DNA from: Dendrophyllia cribrosa
Taxonomy: Eukaryota > Cnidaria > Anthozoa > Scleractinia > Dendrophylliidae
Length of the DNA stretch: 64,000 nucleotides
Assembly (NCBI GenBank): GCA_024195265.1
Contig: JAJLRJ010000004.1
Coordinates: 28,594,434-28,658,433 of the forward strand
Direction of reading: 5' to 3'
Below, one piece after another: positions 29,643 through 41,954 of this stretch (positions are counted from its first letter, which is position 1; each line of letters starts with the position of its first letter). The translations under genes were made by a program, and so were the position numbers. The notes below the pieces were generated by a model, which saw only the letters and a list, made by a program, of their open reading frames with translations, searched no databases and was not told the origin of the DNA.

Positions 29643-31757
29643 TATGGGTTCTATACGATCTATGCGTTATATAGGATTTATGGATTATATAGGATCTATG
29701 GGTTCTATACCATCTATGGGTTCTATAGGTTCTATGGGTTCTATAGGTTCTATGGGTTCTACACGATCTATGGGTTCTATACCATCTATGGGTTCTATAG
29801 GATCTCTGGGTTCTACACGATCTATGGGTTCTATACCATCTATGGGTTCTATAGGATCTATGGGTTCTATACCATCTATGGGTTCTATAGGATCTATGGG
29901 TTCTATACCATCTATGGATTCTATAGGATCTATGGGTTCTACACGATCTATGGGTTCTATAGGATCTATGGGTTCTATAGGATCTATGGGTTCTATACTA
30001 TCGATGGGTTATATAGGATCTATGGGTTCTACACGAACTATGGGTTCTATAGGATCTATGGGTTCTATACGGTCTATGGGTTCTACACGATCTATGGGTT
30101 CTATAGGATCTATGGGTTCTATAGGATCTATGGGTTCTATAGGATCTATGGGTTATACAAGATCTGCGGGTTCTACACGATCTATGGATTCTATAGGATC
30201 TATGGGTTCTATACGATCTATGGGTTCTATAGGATCTATGGGTTCTATACCATCTATGGGTTCTATAGGATCTATGGGTTCTACACGATCTATGGGTTCT
30301 ATAGGATCGATGGGTTCTATAGGATCTATAAGTTCCATACGATCTATGGGTTGTACACGATCTATGGGTTCTATAGGATCTATGGGTTCTATACCATCTA
30401 TGGGTTCTATGGGTTCTATGGGTTCTACACGATCTATGGATTCTATAGGATCTATGGGTTCTACACGATCTATGGGTTCTATAGGATCTATGGGTTCTAT
30501 AGGATCTATGGGTTCTATAGGATCTATGGGTTCTATAGGATCTATGGGTTCTATACTATCGATGGGTTCTATACTATCGATGGGTTATATAGGATCTATG
30601 GGTTCTACACGAACTATGGGTTCTATAGGATCTATGGGTTCTATACGGTCTATGGGTTCTACACGATCTATGGGTTCTATAGGATCTATGGGTTCTATAG
30701 GATCTATGGGTTCTATAGGATCTATGGGTTATACAAGATCTGTGGGTTCTACACGATCTATGGATTCTATAGGATCTATGGGTTCTATAGGATCTATGGG
30801 TTCTATACCATCTATGGGTTCTATAGGATCGATGGGTTCTATAGGATCTATAAGTTCCATACGATCTATGGGTTGTACCCGATCTATGGGTTCTATAGGA
30901 TCTATGGGTTCTATACCATCTATAGGTTCTATGGGTTCTACACGATCTATGGATTCTATAGGATCTATGGGTTCTACACCATCTATGGGTTCTATAGGAT
31001 CTATGGGTTCTATAGGATCTATGGGTTGTACACGATCTATGGGTTTAATAGGATCTATGGGTTCTATAGGATCTATGGGTTCTATACGATCTATGGGTTC
31101 TATAGGATCTATGGGTTATATAGGATCTATGGGTTCTACACGATCTATGGGTTCTATACCATCTATGGGTTATATAGGATCTATGGGTTCTATAGGATCT
31201 ATGGGTTGTACACGATCTATGGGTTTTATAGGATCTATGGGTTCTATAGGATCTATGGGTTCTATAGGATCTATGGGTTATATAGGATCTATGGATTCTA
31301 CACGATCTATGGGTTCTATACCATCTATGGGTTCTATAGGATCTATGGGTTCTATAGGATCTATGGGTTGTACACGATCTATGGGTTTAATAGGATCTAT
31401 GGGTTCTATAGGATCTATGGGTTATATAGGATCTATGGGTTCTATAGGATCTATGGGTTTTACACGATCTATGGGTTCTATAGGATCTATGGGTTCTATA
31501 GGATCTATGGGTCATATAGGATCTATGGGTTTTACACGATCTATGGGTTCTATAGGATCTATGGGTTCTATAGGATTTATGGGTTATATAGGATCTATGG
31601 GTTCTATAGGATCTGTGGGTTATATAGGATCTATGGGTTTTACACGATCTATAGGTTCTATAGGATCTATGAGTTATATAGGATCTATGGGTTCTAAACC
31701 ATCTATGGGTTATATGGGATCTATGGGTTCTACACGATCTATGTGTTCTATACGATT
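29643..31757 (+). repeat. 18-bp minisatellite array, about 117 units, with higher-order repeats
   Basis: The unit is GGTTCTATAGGATCTATG with variants at the GGATC position (CCATC, CGATC, CTATC) and TATA to TACA. Since 18 is a multiple of three and two plus frames lack stops, frames of over 700 codons arise (GFYRIY and GSIGSM repeats). Variant monomers show larger duplications: the segment starting at 30001 recurs at 30577, an exact offset of 576 bp or 32 units. A GGGTTGTACACGATC marker recurs at about 31023, 31203 and 31365. The array begins directly after the LINE-A tail. Confidence 0.95.
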
Positions 31758-32727
31758 CTAGAGATATATAGACACACCCCATTTGGGGACATGCTTGCAC
31801 TATCCTTGCAATACTGCACTTTATCTCCAAACTGCGGTTGCTGTTTTGCTTCATAGAATTTTTTTATTAAGTTTAATATTTGATGGCATTTAGCGATATA
31901 ACATGGAAATAAGGAAAGTAAAATTTTGTCATTTCGGCAGGACAGTGTTCATTTAAGCTGTTTTAAGTCAGCGGTTGGCATGACTTGTGAGATAATGTTT
32001 CTTAATTCGGTCATTGGTAAAGATCCAAGTCTTTTTGAGAATGTAATTCTCTCAATTTTCTTTATTTATTTGTTTTTAGTTCCTTAAAGAGTTTATTCTG
32101 TGTTTATAAGTTGAGTCTCAGAGATTGGAACCTCCGTTATTGCATCTAACATGAGCTATTTGAATCTCCAACATGTTTTAAACACGAAGTTCCGGTATAA
32201 AAGGCTTAGCTCTTCCCCCCATTTCACATCTTTTGGGTATGAAATGCAAATTAAGGCGTCTTTCAGTCACAAAACGTGGTTAACTTGCGCGTCCTTTAAA
32301 TATAATTTGCTTCAAAAATCTAATTAAACCAAGATGATTTTACCCAAGCAAAAACAGAAATAGAAGTTCATAAAGACTTCAGATAACTGCGAGGATCATT
32401 CTCCATTTGATTTCATTTCCGCAGTTCATATATGATTTATTTCTTTATATATCATTTCACTTCAGATATATCTTTCATAAAGTTTTTACAAATTGTGTTA
32501 GCAATGGTCTTAGCAATAACGTTTTTTTTTGTCAGTTGTTAATGCTTCAGTGGTTGATTTACGAATGGAGGCTCCTTTTATATCGGAACTTCGTGTTTAA
32601 AATAGCTGCTGTTTTGTTATGTGTGTGATACTTATCTGTCAGTTTTTGGGGTGTGTGGAGGGCGAAAGAACCAGAACAATGGTGTGTCTATAGGCGCTTA
32701 CTTTTTTTCCTTTCCTCCCCTCCCCTC
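31758..32727. other. Intergenic with a spaced inverted repeat (32176-32207 / 32568-32602)
   Basis: TTTTAAACACGAAGTTCCGG and its continuation TATAAAAGG at about 32176 are inverted near 32568-32602, so 32150-32620 may be a small TIR element. GAACCTCCGTTATTGCATC (about 32126) resembles 38982-39017 within the 37600-39757 element, hinting at a shared family. No gene is seen. Confidence 0.5.
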
Positions 32728-32856
32728 GCCGGCTAGGCTCAGTCTCCAGCCGTGGGTGTCTCGATGCACCCGCGATTCTCTCCACCTCAGGGGAGGTGGA
32801 GAGAATCGCCGGCGCATCGAGACACCCACGTCTGGAGACTGAGCCTACTCGCCGGC
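32728..32856. repeat. Long hairpin (foldback MITE-like)
   Basis: The arms pair over about 60 bases: GCCGGCTAGGCTCAGTCTCC and GTGGGTGTCTCGATGC on the left, inverted on the right, with CTCTCCACCT/AGGTGGAGAG at the tip (about 32779-32804). No target duplication was resolved. Confidence 0.82.
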
Positions 32857-33017
32857 ATGCTTCGCGCTCTGTGCTCATTGCAAAGTCTAAACAAAGCGTT
32901 TGGTTCATAGGAGCCTTTGATTTATAATGGCGGCCAATTTATTTATTCTTTTATATGTATGTTTCTTTTAAAGCAAAACAAATGGAACCTTAAGTCTTAT
33001 GGTTTTAGAACTTAGTA

Positions 33018-33280
33018 GTAGCTGCCCCTTATTTATGGAACACTCTACCTTTAGATATCAAGACTTCCCCTAGTTTAGCTGTTTTTAAATCTAAACTAAA
33101 AACCGTGATATCTTCTTAAATGCGCTTTTAATCTAAATTAGTTGATTTAATTTTTGGTTTTACTAGTTTTTATGTGACTAATTTGTAATTAGTTTTTACT
33201 TTTTTACAATAGATGTAAAGTGCTTAGAACTGATATGGATAAACGCTATTAATTTTATTATTATTGTTATTATTATTATG
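33018..33280 (+). pseudogene. LINE 3' end (CR1/L2-like C-terminus, 3' UTR and TTA-rich tail)
   Basis: The plus frame reads VAAPYLWNTLPLDIKTSPSL, then AVFKSKLKTVISS and stop TAA at 33117-33119. This is the typical extreme C-terminus of CR1/L2-like LINEs. The 3' UTR contains the characteristic GTAAAGTGCTTAGAACTGAT and AAACGCTATTAATTTTATTA words, ending in (TTATTA)n at 33258-33280. Severely 5'-truncated, with start about 33005 at the earliest. Confidence 0.85.
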
Positions 33281-33499
33281 GTTCCGGAGGCTAAAGTGAC
33301 CTTGTTAGATTGTAGCGATTTTGTCTTACTGCCCTCGTTTTAGAGTAAAAATTATTTTGAATTTTGCACACGCTAACGAGGCCACTAAGGCTGAATAAAA
33401 TACATATACTTCGTCAAACAGAGTAAACATTTATCATTTTTGCTCGAGCAAAAACAAGCAAACAAACTTTTTTGGTCCGGCGCGGAGATCAAATCATCA

Positions 33500-34180
33500 A
33501 TTCGAAATTACATAGCTGATAGTAGCTGCCTTTTTTGTGACGCTAAGTAATTCAGCGTATAATGTACTGATAATCTCGAAAGATGTGCCTGCTGTCGGCT
33601 GTCCAGTATGAGTAACACAGTTACTCAAGTATGGCCGCTTAAGGTAAAAAATAACAAAGACAAACAAACATGGGATAGTACTGCTGCTAAAGAGTAGCCG
33701 CGTCCGCTTAAAAGAAGTGACCCTTTTAATGCAGGTAGCAAATACAAAGTCTGTATGGGCGAAAACTCTAAATTCGAAATTATGTATTAACAACAACATA
33801 GCGCTAGCATCTGTCGTTTTTGTGATGTTAAGGGCCGGGACAAACGTCGAACTTTTCATGAGTCGAACTAAATTCAGCGAATTAAGTTCATGAGAAGTTT
33901 GACGTTTGTCTCAAGTTAATTCGACGGACTTTATTTGGATCGACTCTATCCGTCTGGAGCAGACGACTCGATAGAACGACAAAAATCGACTTTGAATTTC
34001 GTTCGTCTGTATTAAGTTCGACGTTTGACCCAACAGACGAAAATAATTAATTTGGGTAAACCCAAACTGCAATTTAGGTCGACTCTTGAAAAGTTCGACG
34101 TTTGTCCCAGGCCTAAGTAATTTAGTTTGTGTATAATCTCGAAAGATGTTCGCGCTGTCCTTTGTGAGTAGCACTGTACT
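33500..34180. repeat. Local duplication holding a Harbinger-type MITE
   Basis: About 33500-33600 (AATTCGAAATTACATAGC ... GACGCTAAGTAATTCAG ... AATCTCGAAAGATGTGC) is duplicated at about 33773-34160 (AATTCGAAATTATGTATT ... GATGTTAA, gap, GTAATTTAG ... AATCTCGAAAGATGTTC). The second copy is interrupted exactly at TAA by the MITE 33832-34113, so the first copy serves as its empty site. Confidence 0.8.
33829..34116. mobile_element. Harbinger-type MITE (33832-34113), TAA duplication
   Basis: GGGCCGGGACAAACGTCGAA at 33832 is inverted at 34113 as ...TTCGACGTTTGTCCCAGGCC, with TAA on both sides (33829-33831, 34114-34116). Further internal pairing includes CAGACGA/TCGTCTG words. The paralogous empty site at about 33545 confirms the duplication. 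Confidence 0.9.
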
Positions 34181-34507
34181 TTGGAAATCAACATTGATTA
34201 CCTGACTCTTAAATTTATTCGGCCGAAGTCAATTAATGGGCTCTCTAGGGATATTCAAGTAATCAGTTGCTTATATTAGCTTGATAGTGATTCTCATAGT
34301 ATTATATTTGCCCTGGCTCACGAGTATTATGCTAATTGTTCTAACATTTGCGTGTCTGGATAATCTCTGAAAGGTACTTCCATCCGTGCTGTTTGTCATT
34401 TTTTCAATGTGAATTTTTCAAATTTAACTGTCACTGAGACTTTTTTGAGGGTACTATTAGGAGATTAAAGGATTAAACAACAGTTTTTGTACGAACCAAA
34501 CTTAGTA

Positions 34508-34510
<3 letters not shown>

Positions 34511-34556
<46 letters not shown>
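34511..34556. repeat. (TA)n microsatellite
   Basis: An uninterrupted TA tract of about 46 bases. Confidence 0.97.
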
Positions 34557-34558
<2 letters not shown>

Positions 34559-34619
34559 GATCATCAATCATCACAGTTCTAAAAGAAGTTAAGCGAACAC
34601 ACTCGCTCCCGCTGTTAGT

Positions 34620-34975
34620 TACAGCCATGCTCCGTCACGCGTGACCAGTATTTTTGAAAATTTGAATGGATTTTTCAAGTTTACGCGTCGGTTTTGTAAA
34701 TTCATTCCGAGATTCGGAATTCCCGTAAGAATTTTACCGCATTTTCGGAAACAAAGAGCAACAAAATATCATTTTATTTGAAATGTTACATATCCGAATA
34801 ATATTTGTTTTTTTATACGCGTAGCGAAGTTATTTTCCCGTTAACTCGTGACTTTCAAAGTGTTTTCCAGAAAGATCTTCAAGGTTTCATTCAAATCTCG
34901 GACGTTACAAAGAAATATTCAAATGTTCATTTCAGTCTTGTGATTACTGGTCACGCGTGACGGAGCATGTCTGTA
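34620..34975. mobile_element. Mariner-type TIR element (34622-34973)
   Basis: CAGCCATGCTCCGTCACGCG at 34622 is inverted at 34973 with one mismatch over about 29 bases. TA flanks both sides (34620-34621, 34974-34975). No transposase inside. Confidence 0.88.
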
Positions 34976-35485
34976 AGTCAAGGCACAAGCAAACACAAAC
35001 AGATGGGAACCAGCGAAAACGCGAAAATTCCTTCAACCAAACAGCAATCAAAACGTTAATCTTAAATGCTTTATACTTTACCAAATTAAAGAAATCAACT
35101 CTGAAGGATAATGGTAACATATGCATGAATCCCTCTAAACGTTTACTCGCTTTATTTGTTTCAGCGGTCAACGCATTCCTGTACTGACAGTAGAGCGATC
35201 TCAGACAGTTCCTCCGTGAAAGCAGAGTCACCGATGATCTGTAAAGCCCGAACGGTATAGAAAGATGCCCGGGAAGTTGGAGTCTTTTTTAAACCAATTG
35301 CAAAACAGATCGGTCCGTTAAGAGTTACAAAGCCTGCATAGAGAAATCTATTGGAATGTTTATGAAAATATCTTCAGTTATAACGGTATGAAGATTCCAT
35401 TTCAGTATGCCATATTACTACAGACAATATGAACTTGGGTAGGACAGGATCTGCATAGAGTCTCGGAGAGAAGAGTTCACAGCCC
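34976..35485. other. Intergenic, nothing recognised
   Basis: Short overlapping frames only, with no conserved motif, inverted termini or tandem repeats seen. Confidence 0.5.
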
Positions 35486-35772
35486 TAAAGGCTGGTTTTC
35501 ACTAACGACGGAGTCGGAGTCGGAGTCGTAATCAGAAGCGCAGAGCGTTACGATCTAGTGAAAATCAAACCGACGGAATCGGAAGAAGATTACGGAGTCA
35601 TAAGCGGAATCGGAAGAAAATGGAACCGTTCTGATTCTTCCGACTCCGATTCCGTCGAGCTTATGACTCCGCTTACGACTCCGATTGTAGATTTTCACTA
35701 GATCGGAAGCGCTCTTACGACTCTGACAACGACTCCGACTCCGACTCCGTCGCCAGTGAAAACCAGCCTTAA
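35486..35772. mobile_element. Harbinger-type palindromic MITE (35489-35769), TAA duplication
   Basis: AGGCTGGTTTTCACTAACGA at 35489 is inverted at 35769, with TAA on both sides (35486-35488, 35770-35772). The interior is rich in GACTCCG/CGGAGTC words that pair across the centre, so the whole 281 bp can fold. Confidence 0.92.
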
Positions 35773-37596
35773 AGAAACCTCCTTTGAAAGCGCCGGAAGT
35801 GTTCTGATATACTAAAGAGTGTCAGGAATGAGAAAAATATTTTTTGTTCACAAGTAAACAGATCATCTTAGAAACTTCACATATGATATAAAGCAAACTC
35901 GTCAGTTGTCGCAACAAGTTTCATAAAGTGTTTCAAGAATTATGAACAAGCTTTATTCGATCATAAGCGCTTCGATTGTTTCGGCGCAATTTAGTGTCGC
36001 CATCATGAAAGTGGAAGATAGGTCGTAACTGTTGCAGCTTCTCGTTTTATTGAAATATTATATTTAGAGAGAAGAGCATCACGTTTGTTTTTCCCGCGAA
36101 CAGCAAAAATCTAACTTTTGCCGTCTTCAGTTTGTCGTTTCTACGTGAAATCGAGTATAGTTTCGCGTTTGTCATGAACATGCGAATTATTTTCGATTTT
36201 TCTGGTAAAATTTATTTAGCGATTCGAGAAAAAGTAAAGATAATCAAATGTTAAGGCTGTTTGCCGTTTGCCGTAGAATGCAGTGCTTAATCTATCTACT
36301 AACTGTTTGTTTAAGACGGCCATTTTAGAGCCGTTTTACACATTACCGAGACATTATTTTTTAGGGCTTCAGTTTAAATCGCGTGATAACTCTTCACTAA
36401 GTTATCAGTGGAATTAATATCAAGAACTTCAAAACAGACCCCAAAACAAGACGATATATAATTTGTAAAGGAAAAAAACGTACCTGATTTAGTCTTGGAT
36501 GTGCGTTGCCTTTAGATCCTGAAATAAATCGTTGAACCTCACAGTTTTGAGAACACGCTACTTTGAAATATTTTTTCCTTGTGGTTTTTGTTGAGTGATA
36601 TTGGCTTTACAGTGCCCTGAAGCAGATATATTGATACTTTTATTTGCATAATGAGGTGTTTAAATTGCTGGCGAGCCCAAACGAGGCAGCACACTATTTC
36701 GGGCCAGATCCTGCATGTGCAAGTGTTGGTTGGCCAATTTAAAGGAACCCTAACCAACCCTGATAACGAAGAAGTTGATCTCTGCGATCTTGGTGATTTT
36801 GCTGGTGTCTGCTGTGAGCTCTCGCTCTTTTCATGATGGTATGGCTATACTGTGAAAAAGTCCTTTTAAGGCTTCTTACTGAGCGTGCTTTGTGACAGTA
36901 TAAAGCACGCAAATGACGCCTTGTGTTCTTAGTGTGCGTGCAACTTGGAGAACCAGGCAAACCATTTGTCCTGCAAAACCATAACATCTCAATTAAATTG
37001 GTACAGTAAAACCTAGGAGCAAATACAAAAATCTCAAGCAGTGCTCGGTTTGGTTATAAATATTTAATCATTTAACAAGCGCTATCAGAATATTAAGGAC
37101 AGGAAAGAAAAGGAGACACCGAGCATGCAATAAGATAAATCCCGTTTTATGTTATCGCAGCCACAAACAGCGCTTTATTTTTATAGTTTTTATTTGCCTG
37201 CATTCTCCATGTATGACTTGGCGTGGATTGCATGACGCAACGCATGCATAGTTTAACAAGAATTGCGCGCGCATAAATCATTAACACACTCTAACATTTA
37301 CAAATATTAATTTCAATTTTCCTGTTAATTAAACACAGGAATGGACAACTAATCACGAAAGCAGACACTACAAGAACAACCAGGGCGTTAATTTTAAATT
37401 GTGTAAGCAGGAGTATGAGAAGGGAAAAAAATAACAAACTCGGACCACAGGTTGTGAAACGTATCCATGGATTTCTGAATAATTCATTGCCAGTACCACG
37501 AGGAACATCATCACATACACGCTAAATTAAAACGGAAGGAAAAAACAGATGTCACGACAGTACAACTGAAGAAGAAAGAGTGTCAGTGACGTGTTA
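35773..37596. other. Intergenic, nothing recognised
   Basis: No frame over 90 codons, no recognisable domain and no resolved repeat. The sequence is AT-rich and looks unique by eye. Confidence 0.5.
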
Positions 37597-37740
37597 TTAG
37601 GGACGGACCATTAGAAAAGTGATCGGGGGGGTGGGGAAAAAACCAAAAAAAAATTCGTGCAAGGGAAAATGCCAGGAAAAAAATTCGTGCAAAGTTCAAG
37701 GCAAAGAAAAAAAAATTCATGCAGAAGGAGAAGTCCTATT

Positions 37741-37850
37741 GTAGTTGTTATTTAATATATTGTTATTATTGTTGTTATTATTGTTATTATTGTTGTTATT
37801 ATTGTTGTTATTATTGTTATATTGTTGTTATTTAATATATAAAAGCTGCC
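37741..37850. repeat. TTATTG-type microsatellite
   Basis: Mixed GTTATT/GTTGTTATTATT units, bounded at both ends by GTTGTTATTTAATATAT (about 37745 and 37825). Confidence 0.88.
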
Positions 37851-38329
37851 AAAGTGCCTATTGAAAATAGCGCTCTTGGCGTTTCAAAAATTCAAAACTT
37901 TCTTGGGGCCTTCCTATACTATTATTTATAAATAGTATTATAAAGGTGACAGGCCAAACACGACTCCCGCTAGTCGCAAAATGTATAAAGAAGCCTTTAG
38001 AAATGCTTTTCCAAGAAGGTCTACGAGATATTTGTTCCCTTTAGATCACCAATATAGAATTGTGACTAGTCACTATTATCTCTGTCTCAGTTTTGCATGC
38101 TCGATATGTATTGTATGACTCTTTGATGATCTTTGGGATAAAAATGTGACAGGAGATTTTCATGCTGTGTAGCCATTTATGGAATTATTGTTTCTCTATG
38201 CCTTCGTTATGCTAGCTCGCTTGGCATATGTTAGGGCTTCTTTGGCTAACTTTTGTTGCAAGATATGTAGTGATCGGCTGCAGTTTTTGTTATTGTTTTG
38301 AATATGCTAGGATCAGTCAATCTCTCAGC

Positions 38330-38493
38330 CCGTGCAGGGGCGTAGCTACCTGTACGCACGTACGCACGTGCGTACCTGAAAAAGTCGGAAAAAAGAAAGA
38401 TTTGGGACTTGAGGGTGGGGGAGGAGGTAGGGGGAGTGTTTGGAAATTGATTGTGCGTACCTCTGAAAAACTCCTGGCTACGCCCCTGCCGTG
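38330..38493. mobile_element. Small TIR MITE (38335-38488) nested in the 37600 element
   Basis: CAGGGGCGTAGC at 38335 is inverted at 38488 (GCTACGCCCCTG). CCGTG repeats on each side (38330-38334, 38489-38493). CAGGG termini look hAT-like, but the 5-bp repeat is short for hAT. Confidence 0.82.
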
Positions 38494-38620
38494 ATTTAGT
38501 GTCAAAGTCTGCGGTGTGCAAGACTTGTGAGAAAGTGGATCTTTATCACGGATGTAGGCGTCTAAGATCAAAGTCTGAAGCTGCCGTGTCTCTATTGGAA
38601 TCATGACTTCTTGCAGTTTA

Positions 38621-38925
38621 TGTTTTACAGTGGCGGATCCAGGGGGAGGGTCGGGGGGGGGGGGGGGGGGGGGGGGGGGTCCGGACCTCCCCTTTCAGAC
38701 CTGTGTCTCCCTTGTGGTTCATAAAAATAATAGAATAAAATTGTTTTATACGCAGTTGTTTCACCTCCACCAATTGACTGATTGTCAATTTTTTGACTTA
38801 ACAAACGCTTTTTGAGTTTCAGGAGTGCTGAAAATGGCGTTTCAGAGGGTAAAATTGGAAAAATTTCCGGGCAGGCATGAACCCGGACCCCCCTTTCAGA
38901 AATCCCTGGATCCGCCTGTGTTTTA
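38621..38925. mobile_element. hAT-like MITE (38628-38918) nested in the 37600 element
   Basis: CAGTGGCGGATCCAGGG at 38628 matches the inverse of CCCTGGATCCGCCTG ending 38918. TGTTTTA flanks both sides (38621-38627, 38919-38925), and the eighth base differs. A 27-G run (38653-38679) and repeated CCGGACC...CCTTTCAGA words lie inside. Confidence 0.87.
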
Positions 38926-41900
38926 GCTCCTTGTTTTATATATAGTTCTGTTTCTGAGAAGTGTTTCTTGGAGCTTGAAGAACCTCCGTTGTTTCATCAT
39001 GGCGTTATTGCATCCCGACATGGCTTGAACAGATATGATGATCTGTATTGAAAATCTCACGGACGCTAGAGAATTCTTACGTTTTTCTTAAGCAAGACTC
39101 GAGTTTCGGTTCTAAGGTGAACCTCATCAGTTGCTCCTATAATTAACTGTCTCGCGGAATAATATGAAACTATTCCGCTGTACATGAAATGTTTGCCGCT
39201 TTTGTACTCTTGGGAAGGATCGAATGTTCCGTTTTCTCATTGGCTCGTTTAATTGAACCAATAGTATTGGTGTAGTTTCGATCCGACGTTAAGTTGTGTT
39301 TCTTTCTGAGGCTTTATTCTTAATTTCATAGCATGTATGATATTTTCTGACACAAAGAACAGTTCTTTTAGTGTTGTAGAGAGAAGGTCTCGTGTATGTC
39401 TCAATGAATTCAAGATACACTGCATATTTTTTCTACAACAGGCGTGTAATTCTGGTGTCAAGTTGTGTTTGCTTCATGCGTTCCATAATAGGATATAGTC
39501 TTGTGCAACGTAGCGGACTATTCCTAATATATATTTTTCAAATATACGTAATGGTCAAAAATGGTTTTTAAGTATTACACCTTTTTTTATTAAACAAAGC
39601 AATATTTGTCTGAAAAAAAATTCGTGCAGAGGGTTTCACCTGCAAAAAAAAAATCCTGCACAAGCAATGGGCGAAAAAAAAAATTCGTGCAAGCTGAAAA
39701 TCCCCCACCCCCCCCCCCCCCCCCCCCCCCCCCATCACTTTTCTAATGGTCCGTCCCTTAGATGTAACACTTGCACTTTATTTTTTGCGGATTAGAGGCT
39801 TCTGTGCCAAGTATTGCTGCTTTGGTCAAGAAGAAACCAAATGAACAGTTAGGTAGGTAGGTAGGAAGGATTTCATTTAATTTACAAACTAATAGACCTT
39901 TTTACCGATACGTCAGCCATAAGTTGATTTTGTCCCCTGGGCATCCCATAATGAACATTAATTGTCAACAATCATAGACTGAAAACAACCAGATAAACGG
40001 ATGTTACTAAAACCAGGAATGGAGAACAGGGAACGAGGAACGGGGATCTGGGAACGAGCAGTCAGCGGTATTCGCCACAAACGGTAGGTCCTTCATGTAT
40101 GCATGGTTGTTATTGTAAAGAAAATTTCAAAATAGTGGTCGCGACGAGAAAGCGAACCGAACCACGGAAAAAGGAAATTATACTTTTCATCTCAGGTAAT
40201 AAGATTTAAAAGGAACTTGGAATCGTAACGTTGTCTTTATTTGTGCTTTGTACCTTCTGGCAGAGGCTGTGTGTTACCGTTTACCTTAGCACTATAATTT
40301 ACACACAGAGTTAATTCACTGATTCCTTGTTTGTATCACTGTTTTTGTTGCGATGAATCGAAACGAATAAAATCGAGATCAATCAAACTCAAAGCAGTAG
40401 TGCAGAGTTGTGACACCCAAAACTATGCTTTTATTCCTGATCACATACAAGGATTGCTTCTACAAAGGATTCAAAGGTAAAAAAACAAAGCCTGATAAAT
40501 GAACAGTATATTTATTGTCAATCAGTTAACTAGGAAGTGTTTTCTTAAAAGTTTTAACAGCAATATTAAACCAACATTATCTAGTCATTGCTTTATTCAA
40601 CAGAAACCGTATGCAAGTAGAGTATAGCTTATTACAGTGTAATTTTGCCCTTTGTGGAAATCTTGTGTTATTTTGCAATTGTGTCATGTTAATCATTTAT
40701 ATTACCATAGACTGAAGGGAAAATAGAATATCAACTAACGAATGTCAACTAAACATATCAAAAAACCGCTCTAAGAAAAACATTTTGATGGTACACCGTT
40801 AGTACCATGTAACAAAAACTCGATAAGAACATACAATTCAGGGACATAAGATACTGTATTGTTCATCTCTCCAAATCCCCCTAATTTTCTTGCACATCCA
40901 AATGATCTTTACATGACATCTAACAGTGACAAACCAGATGTAAACCAGTGGACAAGGAAATATACTTCAGTATTATCATGGGAATCTGCAGGCGTTTAAT
41001 TAAGCTACAGAATGTTTGCTATTGTGTCCAAGCCTGTGAATTCTGAGATATCAAATAAATGCCTTTTAAATCTCATTTTTGAAAGCTTTACATAAAAACT
41101 AAACAAAAAGAAAAAACAATATAAAAACCTGGCCAAAGTTAAAGTGGCATCTAGTACAGTAATTGAAATAATTTAGCAGTGCATTGTATAATAATGCTGT
41201 GGTTCATTCACAGGGGGGTGGGGGGTCCTTAGGTATATTAGTGACGGTAAAGTGTGAAGACCTTTTTTTTTGGGTTTGAAATTAGCAATCTGAGGCCTTT
41301 TTTGGTTAGAAAAATTTGTGTTGACTTGTTTTGGGTGAAAGGTTGTGGTAAGGACTTTATTGTGAGTTGACCAAAAGCAAAACCCAGGGTTCTAAAACAA
41401 GCGAAATATTGTATCAAACAATAAATTGTATCAGTTTCAAGAATGACTGCAGTCTGCCTAAAGTTTGTCACAGATCACTGACAGATACATGATGAATTAA
41501 GAAAGATGAATGCAAAAACTGTCTGGAACTATCTTGATGTGTTTTTGTGTTAACGTTTTTATGGAGTGAAAAAAAAGGAACTTTTTGGGTTACATTCTGG
41601 GCCATCAGACTTTTTTGGGGTCTGGTTTTAGCCCAATACGACTTTCTTGATAATGTTTGATAATGTTTGATAATGCACTTTTCAGAATAAAAAAAAGGTA
41701 TAGCATAATCATAGGGAAAGATTTAGGAACTGACATTTACTTTGTCAGTTAATTGTAAATGCCAAACAAACAATAACTTTTAGAAGGATAACTAACTTCT
41801 ACAATAAAGTCTTATGTACTGGACATGTAAGCACCTCTGGATATTTAAGCCTGCGTTGAAAGAGCTAATTGATTTAAACTTTTGAAGCCATGTACTTGTT

Positions 41901-41954
41901 GAAATGATAAACAAAGTCATTTGCATAAGTAGGGGACAAAAATGAACCAAAATA

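Larger units (their letters stand above)
37597..39760. mobile_element. TIR element (37600-39757), TTA duplication
   Basis: GGGACGGACCATTAGAAAAG continuing TGAT at 37600 is inverted exactly at 39757. TTA lies on both sides (37597-37599, 39758-39760), a Harbinger-type duplication. G- and C-rich runs plus AAAAAATTCGTGCA words sit just inside each end in mirror orientation. The interior (2.1 kb) has no transposase and holds two nested hAT-like MITEs and a TTATTG microsatellite. Confidence 0.88.

Noticed and set aside
29553..31761. Two overlapping open frames of 714 and 705 codons as giant repeat proteins
   Set aside because: They are the translation of the 18-bp minisatellite in two frames; openness follows from the unit length and composition. 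There is no independent start context, domain or non-repeat conserved part.
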